DNA of 64,000 bases from Homoserinimonas sp044769865 (GTDB taxonomy: Bacteria > Actinomycetota > Actinomycetes > Actinomycetales > Microbacteriaceae). This document shows positions 8,686 to 15,810 of this stretch, in pieces. The DNA is taken from NCBI RefSeq assembly GCF_044769865.1, contig NZ_JBIZWA010000001.1, forward strand, positions 1,116,001 to 1,180,000, in the 5' to 3' direction. Position numbers and translations under genes: made by a program. How positions within the stretch are numbered: the stretch's first letter is position 1; each line of letters begins with the position of its first letter. The notes under the pieces are model-generated. The model was not told where the DNA came from, did no database searches, and saw nothing but the letters and a program-made list of their open reading frames with translations.

Positions 8686-10196
8686 ACGCGCCCGTCGTCG
8701 AGACAACCGGGGGTCGCGTCGAGGGGGTTTCACTGGGAGGGGCACACGCGTTCCTTGGCGTGCCATACGGCGCAAGTCCAGCGGGCGCGAACCGCTTCAA
8801 GCCGTCCGTGCCCGTGGCCCCGTGGGGCGGGGTGCGCGCGGCCGCTGAGCCGGGGCCCCTCGCCCTCCAGTCGCGCACGGGCCCGGGAACGCGACCCGAC
8901 AACCCCGCGCCCATGGACGAGGACTGCCTGTCGCTGAATGTCTGGACGGCATCCCTCACCGGGGCGAAGCCCGTGCTCGTCTGGTTCCACGGGGGAGGAT
9001 TCTCGGCGGGCCAGGCCATCACGCCGTACTCGCACGGGGCCGCGCTGGCGTCGCGAGGCGATGTCGTGGTTGTCAGCGTGACACATCGCCTCGCCCTCTT
9101 GGGATTCCTTAACCTTGAGGAGCTGGGTGGCGATGACTACGCCGGCTCTGGCAATGCCAGCCTGCTCGACCTGCAGCTCGCCCTCGAGTGGGTGCGAGAC
9201 AACATCTCTCGCTTCGGCGGCGACCCCAATGCGGTGACGATCCACGGCCATTCCGGAGGTGGCGGCAAAGTGGCTGCCCTGGCGTCGATGCCGGGCGCTC
9301 GCGGGCTCTTCCGCGCCGCGGTCGTGCACGGAGGCCCGCCCTTCGGGTTCAAGGATCACTCCACGGCAACCCGCACGGCGGAGGAGGCGTTGTCGCTTCT
9401 AGGCGTGCGTGCCGATCGATTGGATGCCCTGCAGGACATCCCCGTGGGGCACCTGATGCACGTGCAGGAACAGCTCGCAGGAACGGGAGGCCCAGGCCCG
9501 AACGGCATGCGATTCGCTCCCGCCGTGGGCACGCCCGTGCTGCCGGCAGACCCCTACCAAGCATTCGCGGCGGGCGCCGCGAAGGACATCTCGTTCATGA
9601 CGGGGACCGCCCGCGACGAGGCGAGGGCCGCGATACATGCCTTTCCCCACTACCTGGACGATCCAGACCTGTCCGTCTCGCAGCTCGTGGACCGACTGCG
9701 TCCCGGCCTCGACCACCAGGACGACGCCGAGGTCCTCGTCGAGCGCTATCGGGACGTCGATCCGCAGGCCTCGAATACTCAGATCTTCTTCAACGTGCTG
9801 AGCGACCAGTTCACGATCAGGACGCGACGACTGGCTCAGATGAAGCGACTCGGCGACGGGCAGGACTCCTGGGTGTACCTCTGCTCGGTCAACCAGGGCA
9901 CCTCGTACGGCGCCTACCACGGTGTCGAGATGCCGCTCTTCTTCAACAACGCCACGCCGACCACGCCTGGGGCGGCCGCGGCCTCGGAACTGAGCGCGGA
10001 GCTCGTGCGATTTGCCAGCGGCGATATGGCCGCGTCTGACGCCTGGCACCCATCCGGAGGCGACATCTCTCGCATCTACGAGATCGACGACACGGGCGGT
10101 CGGACAGTCCCCGACCCGCTTGCGAACCGGCTGTCTGTATGGGACGGCATCATCGTCACGCCGCGCACCGACCCGTGGACGACCCTTTGGCTGTAA
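8682..10196 (+). CDS. Carboxylesterase type B (pNB esterase-like)
   Basis: A 504-residue alpha/beta-hydrolase of the carboxylesterase/lipase type B family. Visible landmarks are FLGVPYGASP near the N terminus, EDCLSLNVWT, the oxyanion segment FHGGGFSAGQ, and the nucleophile elbow GHSGGGG with Ser191, where the usual GESAG is changed. A later GAYHGVEMPLFF supplies the likely catalytic His. No signal peptide is seen, so it should act in the cytosol on an ester delivered by the transporter. The start overlaps the DppF-like stop by 4 bp, tying it to the import operon. Confidence 0.88.
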   Translation: MNAPVVETTGGRVEGVSLGGAHAFLGVPYGASPAGANRFKPSVPVAPWGGVRAAAEPGPLALQSRTGPGTRPDNPAPMDEDCLSLNVWTASLTGAKPVLVWFHGGGFSAGQAITPYSHGAALASRGDVVVVSVTHRLALLGFLNLEELGGDDYAGSGNASLLDLQLALEWVRDNISRFGGDPNAVTIHGHSGGGGKVAALASMPGARGLFRAAVVHGGPPFGFKDHSTATRTAEEALSLLGVRADRLDALQDIPVGHLMHVQEQLAGTGGPGPNGMRFAPAVGTPVLPADPYQAFAAGAAKDISFMTGTARDEARAAIHAFPHYLDDPDLSVSQLVDRLRPGLDHQDDAEVLVERYRDVDPQASNTQIFFNVLSDQFTIRTRRLAQMKRLGDGQDSWVYLCSVNQGTSYGAYHGVEMPLFFNNATPTTPGAAAASELSAELVRFASGDMAASDAWHPSGGDISRIYEIDDTGGRTVPDPLANRLSVWDGIIVTPRTDPWTTLWL

Positions 10197-10202
10197 CAGC
10201 CA

Positions 10203-10245
10203 TTGACAGACGATCGGGCAATCAATACTGTTCATGCAACGTTGC
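10203..10245 (+). promoter_or_regulatory. Promoter with palindrome upstream of binding-protein gene
   Basis: TTGACA (10203-10208), a 17-bp spacer and TACTGT (10226-10231) form a near-consensus promoter. A perfect 10-bp palindrome GCAACGTTGC at 10236-10245 sits across the expected transcription start, a good position for a repressor. The lipoprotein gene therefore appears to have its own strong promoter within the operon, as is common for solute-binding proteins needed in excess. Confidence 0.6.
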
Positions 10246-10305
10246 GATCGTGGTAAGTAGTGAAATGCAAATCCGCGTCGCTCACAGCCATCAAGGGAGA
10301 TAGCA

Positions 10306-11895
10306 ATGAATCACTCGAAGTCCCGGCGCCGTCGCGTCGGAGCCGCAGTCGCCATGGCCGTGGCCATGGCGCTCGTGGGAGCCGGATGCTCCAGCGACGC
10401 CGGCGACGGAGCCGAGGCCGGCGCCGTCAATCTCGCGTACCAGTTCGTGGGCCCGCCCCTTGCAGGCCTTAACCCTGCCAAGACCGGCGGCACGAACTCC
10501 TCCGCGATGTTCAATGTGCCTGCGTACAGCTCGCTGCTCTTCCAGCGACCCGACGGGAGCATCGTCGGTGACCTCGCGACCGAGTGGGGCTACCCCGAGG
10601 GCGACAACCTGACCTTCAACGTGACTCTCCGCGACGATGCCGAGTTCGCAGACGGCGGTGCGGTGGATGCTGCCGCCGTCAAGAAGTCCCTCGAGTACGT
10701 GCGCGACGGAGGGTTCTACCTCAGCCCCCGCTTCGCGAACTTCGAAGACATCCAGATCGTGGATGACTACGAGCTCAGCATCAAGCTGTCGGCTCCCGTT
10801 GCGGCGCTGCCGTTCGCGCTCACCCCTGCCGGTGGCGCGGGCTTCATCATCAGCCCGGAAGGTGTCGACAACCCTGACATGCTCGACAACGCGACGGCAG
10901 GTTCGGGGCCGTATGTCTACAACCCCGAGCGCAGCATCATCGACACGACGTATGTCTTCGAGCGCAATCCGAACTACTACAACCCGGATGCGGTGAAGGC
11001 GGAGACCCTCACCGTCCAGGTGATCACCGACCCCAACACGGCGGTGTCGGCCCTCCAAACCGGCCAGGTGTCAGTGGTCTCAGGCCGAGCGACCACGGCC
11101 CCGGCGGCCGAGGCTGCGGGCATGGACGTCTACGCGGTCGGCGGATCAGCCCACGGCATCGGCATCATCGACAGGGAAGGCGCGGTCGTGCCGGCATTCG
11201 CCGACGTGCGTGTTCGCCAGGCGATCAACTACGCGATCGACCGTGAGGCACTGACGGAAGCCATGCTGCCCGGCGGCTTCGGCACGCCCACGGAGCAGAT
11301 CCTGGCTGAGGGCCAGCCCGGATACAACCCGGACCTCGTCGGAAGGTACGCCTACAACCTCGACAAGGCCAAGTCCCTCCTCGCCGAGGCCGGCTACGCC
11401 GATGGTTTCGCCTTCGACCTTCTCTGCTCCGAGACGGTCGGCAACTGCCCCGCCGCTGAGGCGGCCGCGGGTGACCTGGCCCGAGTCGGCATCACCGTGA
11501 CCGTGGAGATGGTGGGAGTCAGCACGAGCGCCTTCGACGAGAAGGCCGCGAGCGGCCAGTACGGCGCAGCAATGCAGCGCCTCCGCACAGTCGCGTCTGA
11601 GTTTGCTCCGCTCCTGCTGCCCGACGCCGGCGGTTCCTCGAACCCGTTCGAGTCGGAGGACCCCGAGATCACGCGCCTGTGGGAAGAGGCGCTCGCCGAG
11701 ACGGATCCCGATGCGCAGGCGGAACTGTGGTCGCAGATGTCGGAGCGGGTGGCGGAACTCGCCTGGTTCGCTCCCCTGTACATCGCGAAGTTCGTCTACT
11801 TCGTGGACCCGGACCTCAAGGGCTTCAAGGTGACGAACGAGAACGCCATCTACAGCCCCTTCGACGTCACTGGTGAATACAGCTGGACCAAGTAA
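10306..11895 (+). CDS. ABC transporter substrate-binding lipoprotein (family 5)
   Basis: A 529-residue DppA/OppA-type binding protein. The N terminus has a basic stretch, a hydrophobic core and lipobox VGAGC with Cys near residue 25, so it is exported and lipid-anchored. The mature part has SBP family 5 landmarks: YSSLLFQRPDGS, DLATEW, LRDDAEFADGGAVDAAAVK, GSGPYVYNPE and VRQAINYAIDREALTEA. GGGAGA precedes the ATG. It would capture the substrate for the permease/ATPase genes at 4869-8685. A strong hairpin follows its stop. Confidence 0.92.
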   Translation: MNHSKSRRRRVGAAVAMAVAMALVGAGCSSDAGDGAEAGAVNLAYQFVGPPLAGLNPAKTGGTNSSAMFNVPAYSSLLFQRPDGSIVGDLATEWGYPEGDNLTFNVTLRDDAEFADGGAVDAAAVKKSLEYVRDGGFYLSPRFANFEDIQIVDDYELSIKLSAPVAALPFALTPAGGAGFIISPEGVDNPDMLDNATAGSGPYVYNPERSIIDTTYVFERNPNYYNPDAVKAETLTVQVITDPNTAVSALQTGQVSVVSGRATTAPAAEAAGMDVYAVGGSAHGIGIIDREGAVVPAFADVRVRQAINYAIDREALTEAMLPGGFGTPTEQILAEGQPGYNPDLVGRYAYNLDKAKSLLAEAGYADGFAFDLLCSETVGNCPAAEAAAGDLARVGITVTVEMVGVSTSAFDEKAASGQYGAAMQRLRTVASEFAPLLLPDAGGSSNPFESEDPEITRLWEEALAETDPDAQAELWSQMSERVAELAWFAPLYIAKFVYFVDPDLKGFKVTNENAIYSPFDVTGEYSWTK

Positions 11896-11909
11896 CCCGG
11901 TAACCATGC

Positions 11910-11943
11910 GATGCCGCCGACCGGGCCTCCGGTCGGCGGCATC
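11910..11943. terminator. Bidirectional hairpin terminator
   Basis: A perfect 15-bp stem (11910-11924 with 11929-11943) closed by a GCCT loop lies between the convergent ends of the binding-protein gene and the alpha/beta-hydrolase gene. No T run follows on either side, which is usual for actinobacterial terminators. Confidence 0.75.
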
Positions 11944-11965
11944 GTCATGTGGAGCGAGCGCCTGG

Positions 11966-13276
11966 CTACCAGTGAGCCTCGGCGAGGTACTCATCGGCAT
12001 CGGGCCGAAGCACGTAGCCCAGCTCCACGAGTTCATCGAGGCACGCGGCGACGCGCATCCGATACGCGTCCTCGGTGCCGTAGAGGGCGCGTAGCTTGTG
12101 CGGAGGGAACGGCTGCTCGCAGCCATTGAGCCAGGCCGCACCGGGGCCGCTGATGGCAGAGATCGTGGAGGTGGGCACATCCACGTGTGGTGTCCGCAGT
12201 CCTCCCGTGACATTGCCGTGCTCGTCACGCGCGAGCTTCCCGTCGCGATCGAGGGTGAAGACCGCGCCAGGCGGCGGTTCATGCCCGTCGCGTGCCCAGC
12301 GGACGAGTGAGGCCAGCGCGGCCGCCACCACGTGGCTGCTGGGAAAGGTGCTCCAACGCTGGCCCGGCACGAGTTCGCCCGGATGCTGCGGCGGATGATC
12401 GCGAGTGTCGGCGTGCGACATCCCGGCCACCTCGTACAGACGGAACCGGTGCGAGTCCGCGCGTCGATGCGTGAACGCCACGGTCTGGCCGGGCAGCAGA
12501 TGGCTCACGCGCAACTGCTCCATCTCGGACTCTGCGAGCAGCTCGATGATGGGCACGTCGAGATCGGGAAGGGCATCGCCGCCCGAGCACATCGGCAGGT
12601 AGCCGTCGAAGACGGGGTGCGTTCCCGACAGGGCTGCGTGATGTGCCATTGCAAAATTGCGGGTGAAGCCTCCCGTCTGGGAGAGCCCGGTCAGAAGAAC
12701 CGTCGACACGGACCCCACCGGACCTGCGCCGGAACGCAAGGCGTCGGCGAACTGCCCGAGTATCTCGGGTGCCTGCACCGCGGCGGCGAACCATCGTCGC
12801 CTGAACTTCTCGGACTCGCGCCGCACATCGTCCATCGTGCGCCCGGTGGCGGCGTCTGTGCCGATGCTGGCCGTGCTCGGGGCATCCGGGCCTGCTCCAT
12901 CGACAAGGGCGACCGAGGCGTAGCGATCAGCGTCGAACGAACTGAGGATGCCGACCGCGCTGGGCTGGCAGGACACCTCGGCCCATACATGCCCCGCGCG
13001 CACGGTCTCGCGCTGGATGACGGGCCAGGCGGAGCGGCCTCCTGCAAAGTGCATCGGCTCGACCACGGCCACGCCGCTCGCGCGGGAGAGGTCAATCGGG
13101 TGCCGCAGGAGTGCGCGCACCGTGAATGGCTCGTTCGCGGCGACTCCCGCGAGCAGCAGTTCGGTCTGTGCGTAGCCGGCGTCCATCAGGCGGTCCACGC
13201 CCCAGTCGTCGCCACCGAATGCCCGCGACGTGGTCGTCTCGGCGAGGGTCCTGATCTTCATGGCTGGGGTGGCCAT
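11966..13276 (-). CDS. Alpha/beta-hydrolase domain protein
   Basis: A 436-residue protein resembling the actinobacterial alpha/beta-hydrolase family often annotated simply as alpha/beta hydrolase domain-containing. It has an atypical nucleophile elbow LLTGLSQTGGF near the middle, a VPIIELLAESEME segment suggesting the acid strand, and GMSHAD as the likely catalytic His. There is no signal peptide. GGAGGAG lies just ahead of the ATG. Only 15 bp separate it from the upstream P450 gene, so the two form an operon; the hydrolase may act on the product of the P450 or prepare its substrate. Confidence 0.75.
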   Translation of the reverse strand: MATPAMKIRTLAETTTSRAFGGDDWGVDRLMDAGYAQTELLLAGVAANEPFTVRALLRHPIDLSRASGVAVVEPMHFAGGRSAWPVIQRETVRAGHVWAEVSCQPSAVGILSSFDADRYASVALVDGAGPDAPSTASIGTDAATGRTMDDVRRESEKFRRRWFAAAVQAPEILGQFADALRSGAGPVGSVSTVLLTGLSQTGGFTRNFAMAHHAALSGTHPVFDGYLPMCSGGDALPDLDVPIIELLAESEMEQLRVSHLLPGQTVAFTHRRADSHRFRLYEVAGMSHADTRDHPPQHPGELVPGQRWSTFPSSHVVAAALASLVRWARDGHEPPPGAVFTLDRDGKLARDEHGNVTGGLRTPHVDVPTSTISAISGPGAAWLNGCEQPFPPHKLRALYGTEDAYRMRVAACLDELVELGYVLRPDADEYLAEAHW

Positions 13277-13291
13277 GGCTCCTCCAGCCTC

Positions 13292-14512
13292 CTAGGCGCG
13301 TACGAAGTCGAGGGGCACGGAGCGGGTTCCCCATTCGGCCCAGATGGCCATTTCGGGGTCGCCGGCGGCGGTGAAGCTGCTGCTGCGGGCGAGCGCTTCT
13401 TCCAGGGTGATGATCATCATCATGCGGGCGAGGGGGGCGCCGGGGCAGCTGTGGGTGCCGCGGCCGAAGGAGATGTGTTTGGCGATGTTGGGGCGGTTCA
13501 GCACGAATTTCTCCCCGTCGGGGAAGACGGTCTCGTCGCGGTTGGCCGAGGTGTAGACCAGGGCGATGGGGTCGTCCTTGCGGATCAGCTGCCCCTCGAG
13601 CACGACGTCTTCGCGGGCGGTGCGGGCCATGCCGCGGTAGGGGGAGTAGAGGCGCAGGAACTCCTCCACGGCGGCGGGGATCAGGGTGGGTTCTGCCCGG
13701 AGGGTCTCTTGCAGGTCGGGGTCGGCGGCGAGGTGGACGAACATGTTGCCGATGAACACGCTGGGGGCGACCATGCCGGTGACGATGAGCTGGCGCACGG
13801 TGCCGAGGATCATGGCGTCTGGTAGGGGTTCGCCGTGGGGGCGGGCTGCCAGAAGCGCGGCGGTGAGGTCGTGCTCGGGGTCGTATCCACCGGCCTTGCG
13901 GTCGTCGATGATGCCCTGGGCGATCTCGTAGAGGCGGCCGCTGAGGCTCTTGACGACGTCGTGGTTGAGCACCTGGATGGCGTCGACGTAGGTGCCGGTG
14001 ACCGACTTGATGGTCTGGGAGGTCTCCACGTCGAGGTTGAAGAAGTCGGCGAACACGTAGGCCGGGAACTTGTGGGCGTACTGGGAGCACACATCCGCCC
14101 AGCCGGCATCGATCAGCGGGTCCAGCAGGGAGACCGCCGAGGCCCGCACCCGCGGCTCCAGGGCACGCATCTTCGGCGGCGTGAACGACTTGTTGATGAT
14201 GCGTCGGTACTCGGTGTGCTCCGGCGGGTCCAGGTGCAGCGGCGGGCGCACCCCGGTGAAGGCGAACTTGGGCACCGCGTTCTGCTTCGAGGTCGTGAAG
14301 TGCTCAATATCGGTGATCACCTTCAACACGGCGTCATAGCTCAGGGCAGCCCAGAACCCGTCATACTCCTGGCTGCGGGCGACCGGATGCTTCGGCCGCA
14401 ACTGGTGGAACTCCTCGTGCGCACTCGTGAAGGTCTCACCCGGCCGCACTGGGTCAAAGTCGTGCGCAGTGCGCCGCTGGTCCGATTGCATCGAGGCTGC
14501 TGTCGTGTCCAT
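13292..14512 (-). CDS. Cytochrome P450 with unusual I-helix
   Basis: A 406-residue soluble bacterial P450. The haem-binding loop FGRGTHSCPG places the thiolate ligand at Cys356, the K-helix ExxR is E284-R287, and LDPPEHTEYRR is the usual early motif. The I-helix reads GMVAPS (246-251) where most bacterial P450s have a GHETT-type motif: both the acidic residue and the threonine used in oxygen activation are replaced (Val, Ala). No ferredoxin or reductase gene is adjacent, so the electron donor must come from elsewhere. It starts 88 bp from the divergent CapA gene. The substrate is unknown; a hydrophobic ester or terpenoid-like compound is a guess from the neighbours. Confidence 0.93.
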   Translation of the reverse strand: MDTTAASMQSDQRRTAHDFDPVRPGETFTSAHEEFHQLRPKHPVARSQEYDGFWAALSYDAVLKVITDIEHFTTSKQNAVPKFAFTGVRPPLHLDPPEHTEYRRIINKSFTPPKMRALEPRVRASAVSLLDPLIDAGWADVCSQYAHKFPAYVFADFFNLDVETSQTIKSVTGTYVDAIQVLNHDVVKSLSGRLYEIAQGIIDDRKAGGYDPEHDLTAALLAARPHGEPLPDAMILGTVRQLIVTGMVAPSVFIGNMFVHLAADPDLQETLRAEPTLIPAAVEEFLRLYSPYRGMARTAREDVVLEGQLIRKDDPIALVYTSANRDETVFPDGEKFVLNRPNIAKHISFGRGTHSCPGAPLARMMMIITLEEALARSSSFTAAGDPEMAIWAEWGTRSVPLDFVRA

Positions 14513-14529
14513 GGCGTAACCGTAACATC

Positions 14530-14561
14530 TTGCACCTCAAGTGTGACGAGATATGTTATCT
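14530..14561 (+). promoter_or_regulatory. Promoter and operator candidate ahead of CapA gene
   Basis: TTGCAC (14530-14535) and TGTTAT (14554-14559) with an 18-bp spacer give a plausible promoter. The -10 is embedded in a perfect inverted repeat AGATA-TGT-TATCT (14549-14561). The core ATATGTTATCTATG resembles the minus-strand sequence ATCTGTTATACATT of the palindrome at 4759-4779, hinting at one regulator for both ends of the module. Confidence 0.45.
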
Positions 14562-14600
14562 ATGTGTCGCACCGGTGCGGCGCGGACCTGAGGGGCATAC

Positions 14601-15725
14601 ATGATTCGTTTCACAGCAGTTGGCGACGTCGGTCCTGAGCGTAGGGATGTCGACACGCTCTTCGAGAAGGTGGCAGGGTACATACGTGAGGCCGACGTGG
14701 CCTTCATGCAGTTGGAGATGACGCTCACTGATCGAGGGCAACGGGTGCCGCAGACCAAGCACACGTCACGGACATCGCCCGAGGCCGCGCACGCGTTCCG
14801 ACGTGCCGGGTTCACGCACGCGGGGTGGGCCAGCAACCACTCCCTGGACTGGGGTTACGAGGGCTTCTTCGACACGATCGAGGCGCTGGAGGGAGCTGGA
14901 CTGGTTCCCCTTGGAGTCGGGCGCACCCTGGGCGAGGCCCGCGAGATCCGAGTGGTCGAGGTCGACGGCATTCGAGTCGCGATACTGGCGTACTGCAGCA
15001 TCCTGCCCGCGGACTATTGGGCGACCCCGAACAGGGCTGGGGTCGCGCCGCTGCGCGCGTTCACGGTGCACGAGCCCGCCGAACCGGACCAGCCGGGCAC
15101 TCCGCAGCGCATGTTCACCTTCCCGCATCCCGATGACGAGCAAGGCATGGTCGACGACATCGCCCGCGCCCGCGAGCTCGCCGACGCCGTCATCGTCTCC
15201 GCGCACTGGGGAATCCACTTCACCCATGCCCAGCTCGCCGACTACCAACGAACCCTCGGCCATGCCGCGATCGACGCCGGCGCAGACCTTGTGATCGGCC
15301 ACCACGCGCACATCCTGAAGGGAATCGAGGTCTACCGTGGCAAGGCCATCTTCCACAGCCTCGGAAACTTCGCGATTGAGCTGCCGATGGATGAGGAGCA
15401 CGCGAACCGGCCCAGCTTCCGCCACCTGATGAGCCTGCATCCGGGCTGGGAGCCCGACATCGGTGGCATGTTCAACTTTCCGCCCGACTCCCGCAAGTCG
15501 ATGGTCGTCAGTTGCGAGATCGATGCATCCGGCGTCTCTGGCCTGCGATTCCGTCCCGTGATGATCGACCGGATGGCTGTTCCCGAGATCCTGCCCTCGA
15601 GCGATCCGCGATTCTCCGAGGTGCTCGACTACGTGCGCACCATCACGGCGGATGCCGGGCTCGACACCACCTTCACGGTCGATGGCGACGACATCCTGGT
15701 TGATACGGGGGAGCGCCGGATGTAG
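14601..15725 (+). CDS. CapA-family metallophosphatase-fold protein
   Basis: A 374-residue protein of the CapA/PGA_cap family, which shares the calcineurin-like phosphoesterase fold. Metal-ligand type motifs are visible: AVGDVGPER at the N terminus, GWASNHSLDWGYEG (Asn-His), SAHWGIHF and IGHHAHILKG, and HSLGNF near the end. CapA of Bacillus functions in poly-gamma-glutamate synthesis, but solitary soluble homologues like this one are poorly understood. No signal peptide or TM segment is seen. GAGGGG precedes the ATG. Divergence from the P450 operon suggests co-regulation and perhaps a phosphoester or amide-hydrolysing role in the module; that is inference. Confidence 0.82.
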   Translation: MIRFTAVGDVGPERRDVDTLFEKVAGYIREADVAFMQLEMTLTDRGQRVPQTKHTSRTSPEAAHAFRRAGFTHAGWASNHSLDWGYEGFFDTIEALEGAGLVPLGVGRTLGEAREIRVVEVDGIRVAILAYCSILPADYWATPNRAGVAPLRAFTVHEPAEPDQPGTPQRMFTFPHPDDEQGMVDDIARARELADAVIVSAHWGIHFTHAQLADYQRTLGHAAIDAGADLVIGHHAHILKGIEVYRGKAIFHSLGNFAIELPMDEEHANRPSFRHLMSLHPGWEPDIGGMFNFPPDSRKSMVVSCEIDASGVSGLRFRPVMIDRMAVPEILPSSDPRFSEVLDYVRTITADAGLDTTFTVDGDDILVDTGERRM

Positions 15726-15752
15726 CTGTCAGCGAACTCGGCCTGGGTGCTC

Positions 15753-15799
15753 TTGGCTGCGGGGTGCTCTTCCACTAAAGTTGAGTCAAGTCGACTCAA
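15753..15799 (+). promoter_or_regulatory. clpB promoter with HAIR operator
   Basis: TTGGCT (15753-15758), 17 bp and TAAAGT (15776-15781) form a promoter. Overlapping its end, TTGAGT (15781-15786), 7 bases and ACTCAA (15794-15799) match the HspR-associated inverted repeat, consensus CTTGAGT-N7-ACTCAAG. HspR bound here would cover the transcription start, giving heat-shock control of clpB by the product of hspR at 831. Confidence 0.85.
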
Positions 15800-15810
15800 T
15801 TGGGAGAGAA

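Noticed and set aside
12332..13825. Long plus-strand open frame opposite the alpha/beta-hydrolase and P450 genes
   Set aside because: It is the antisense of two well-supported genes; its protein is low-complexity and Gly/His/Arg-rich with no domain, as expected for a shadow in high-GC DNA.
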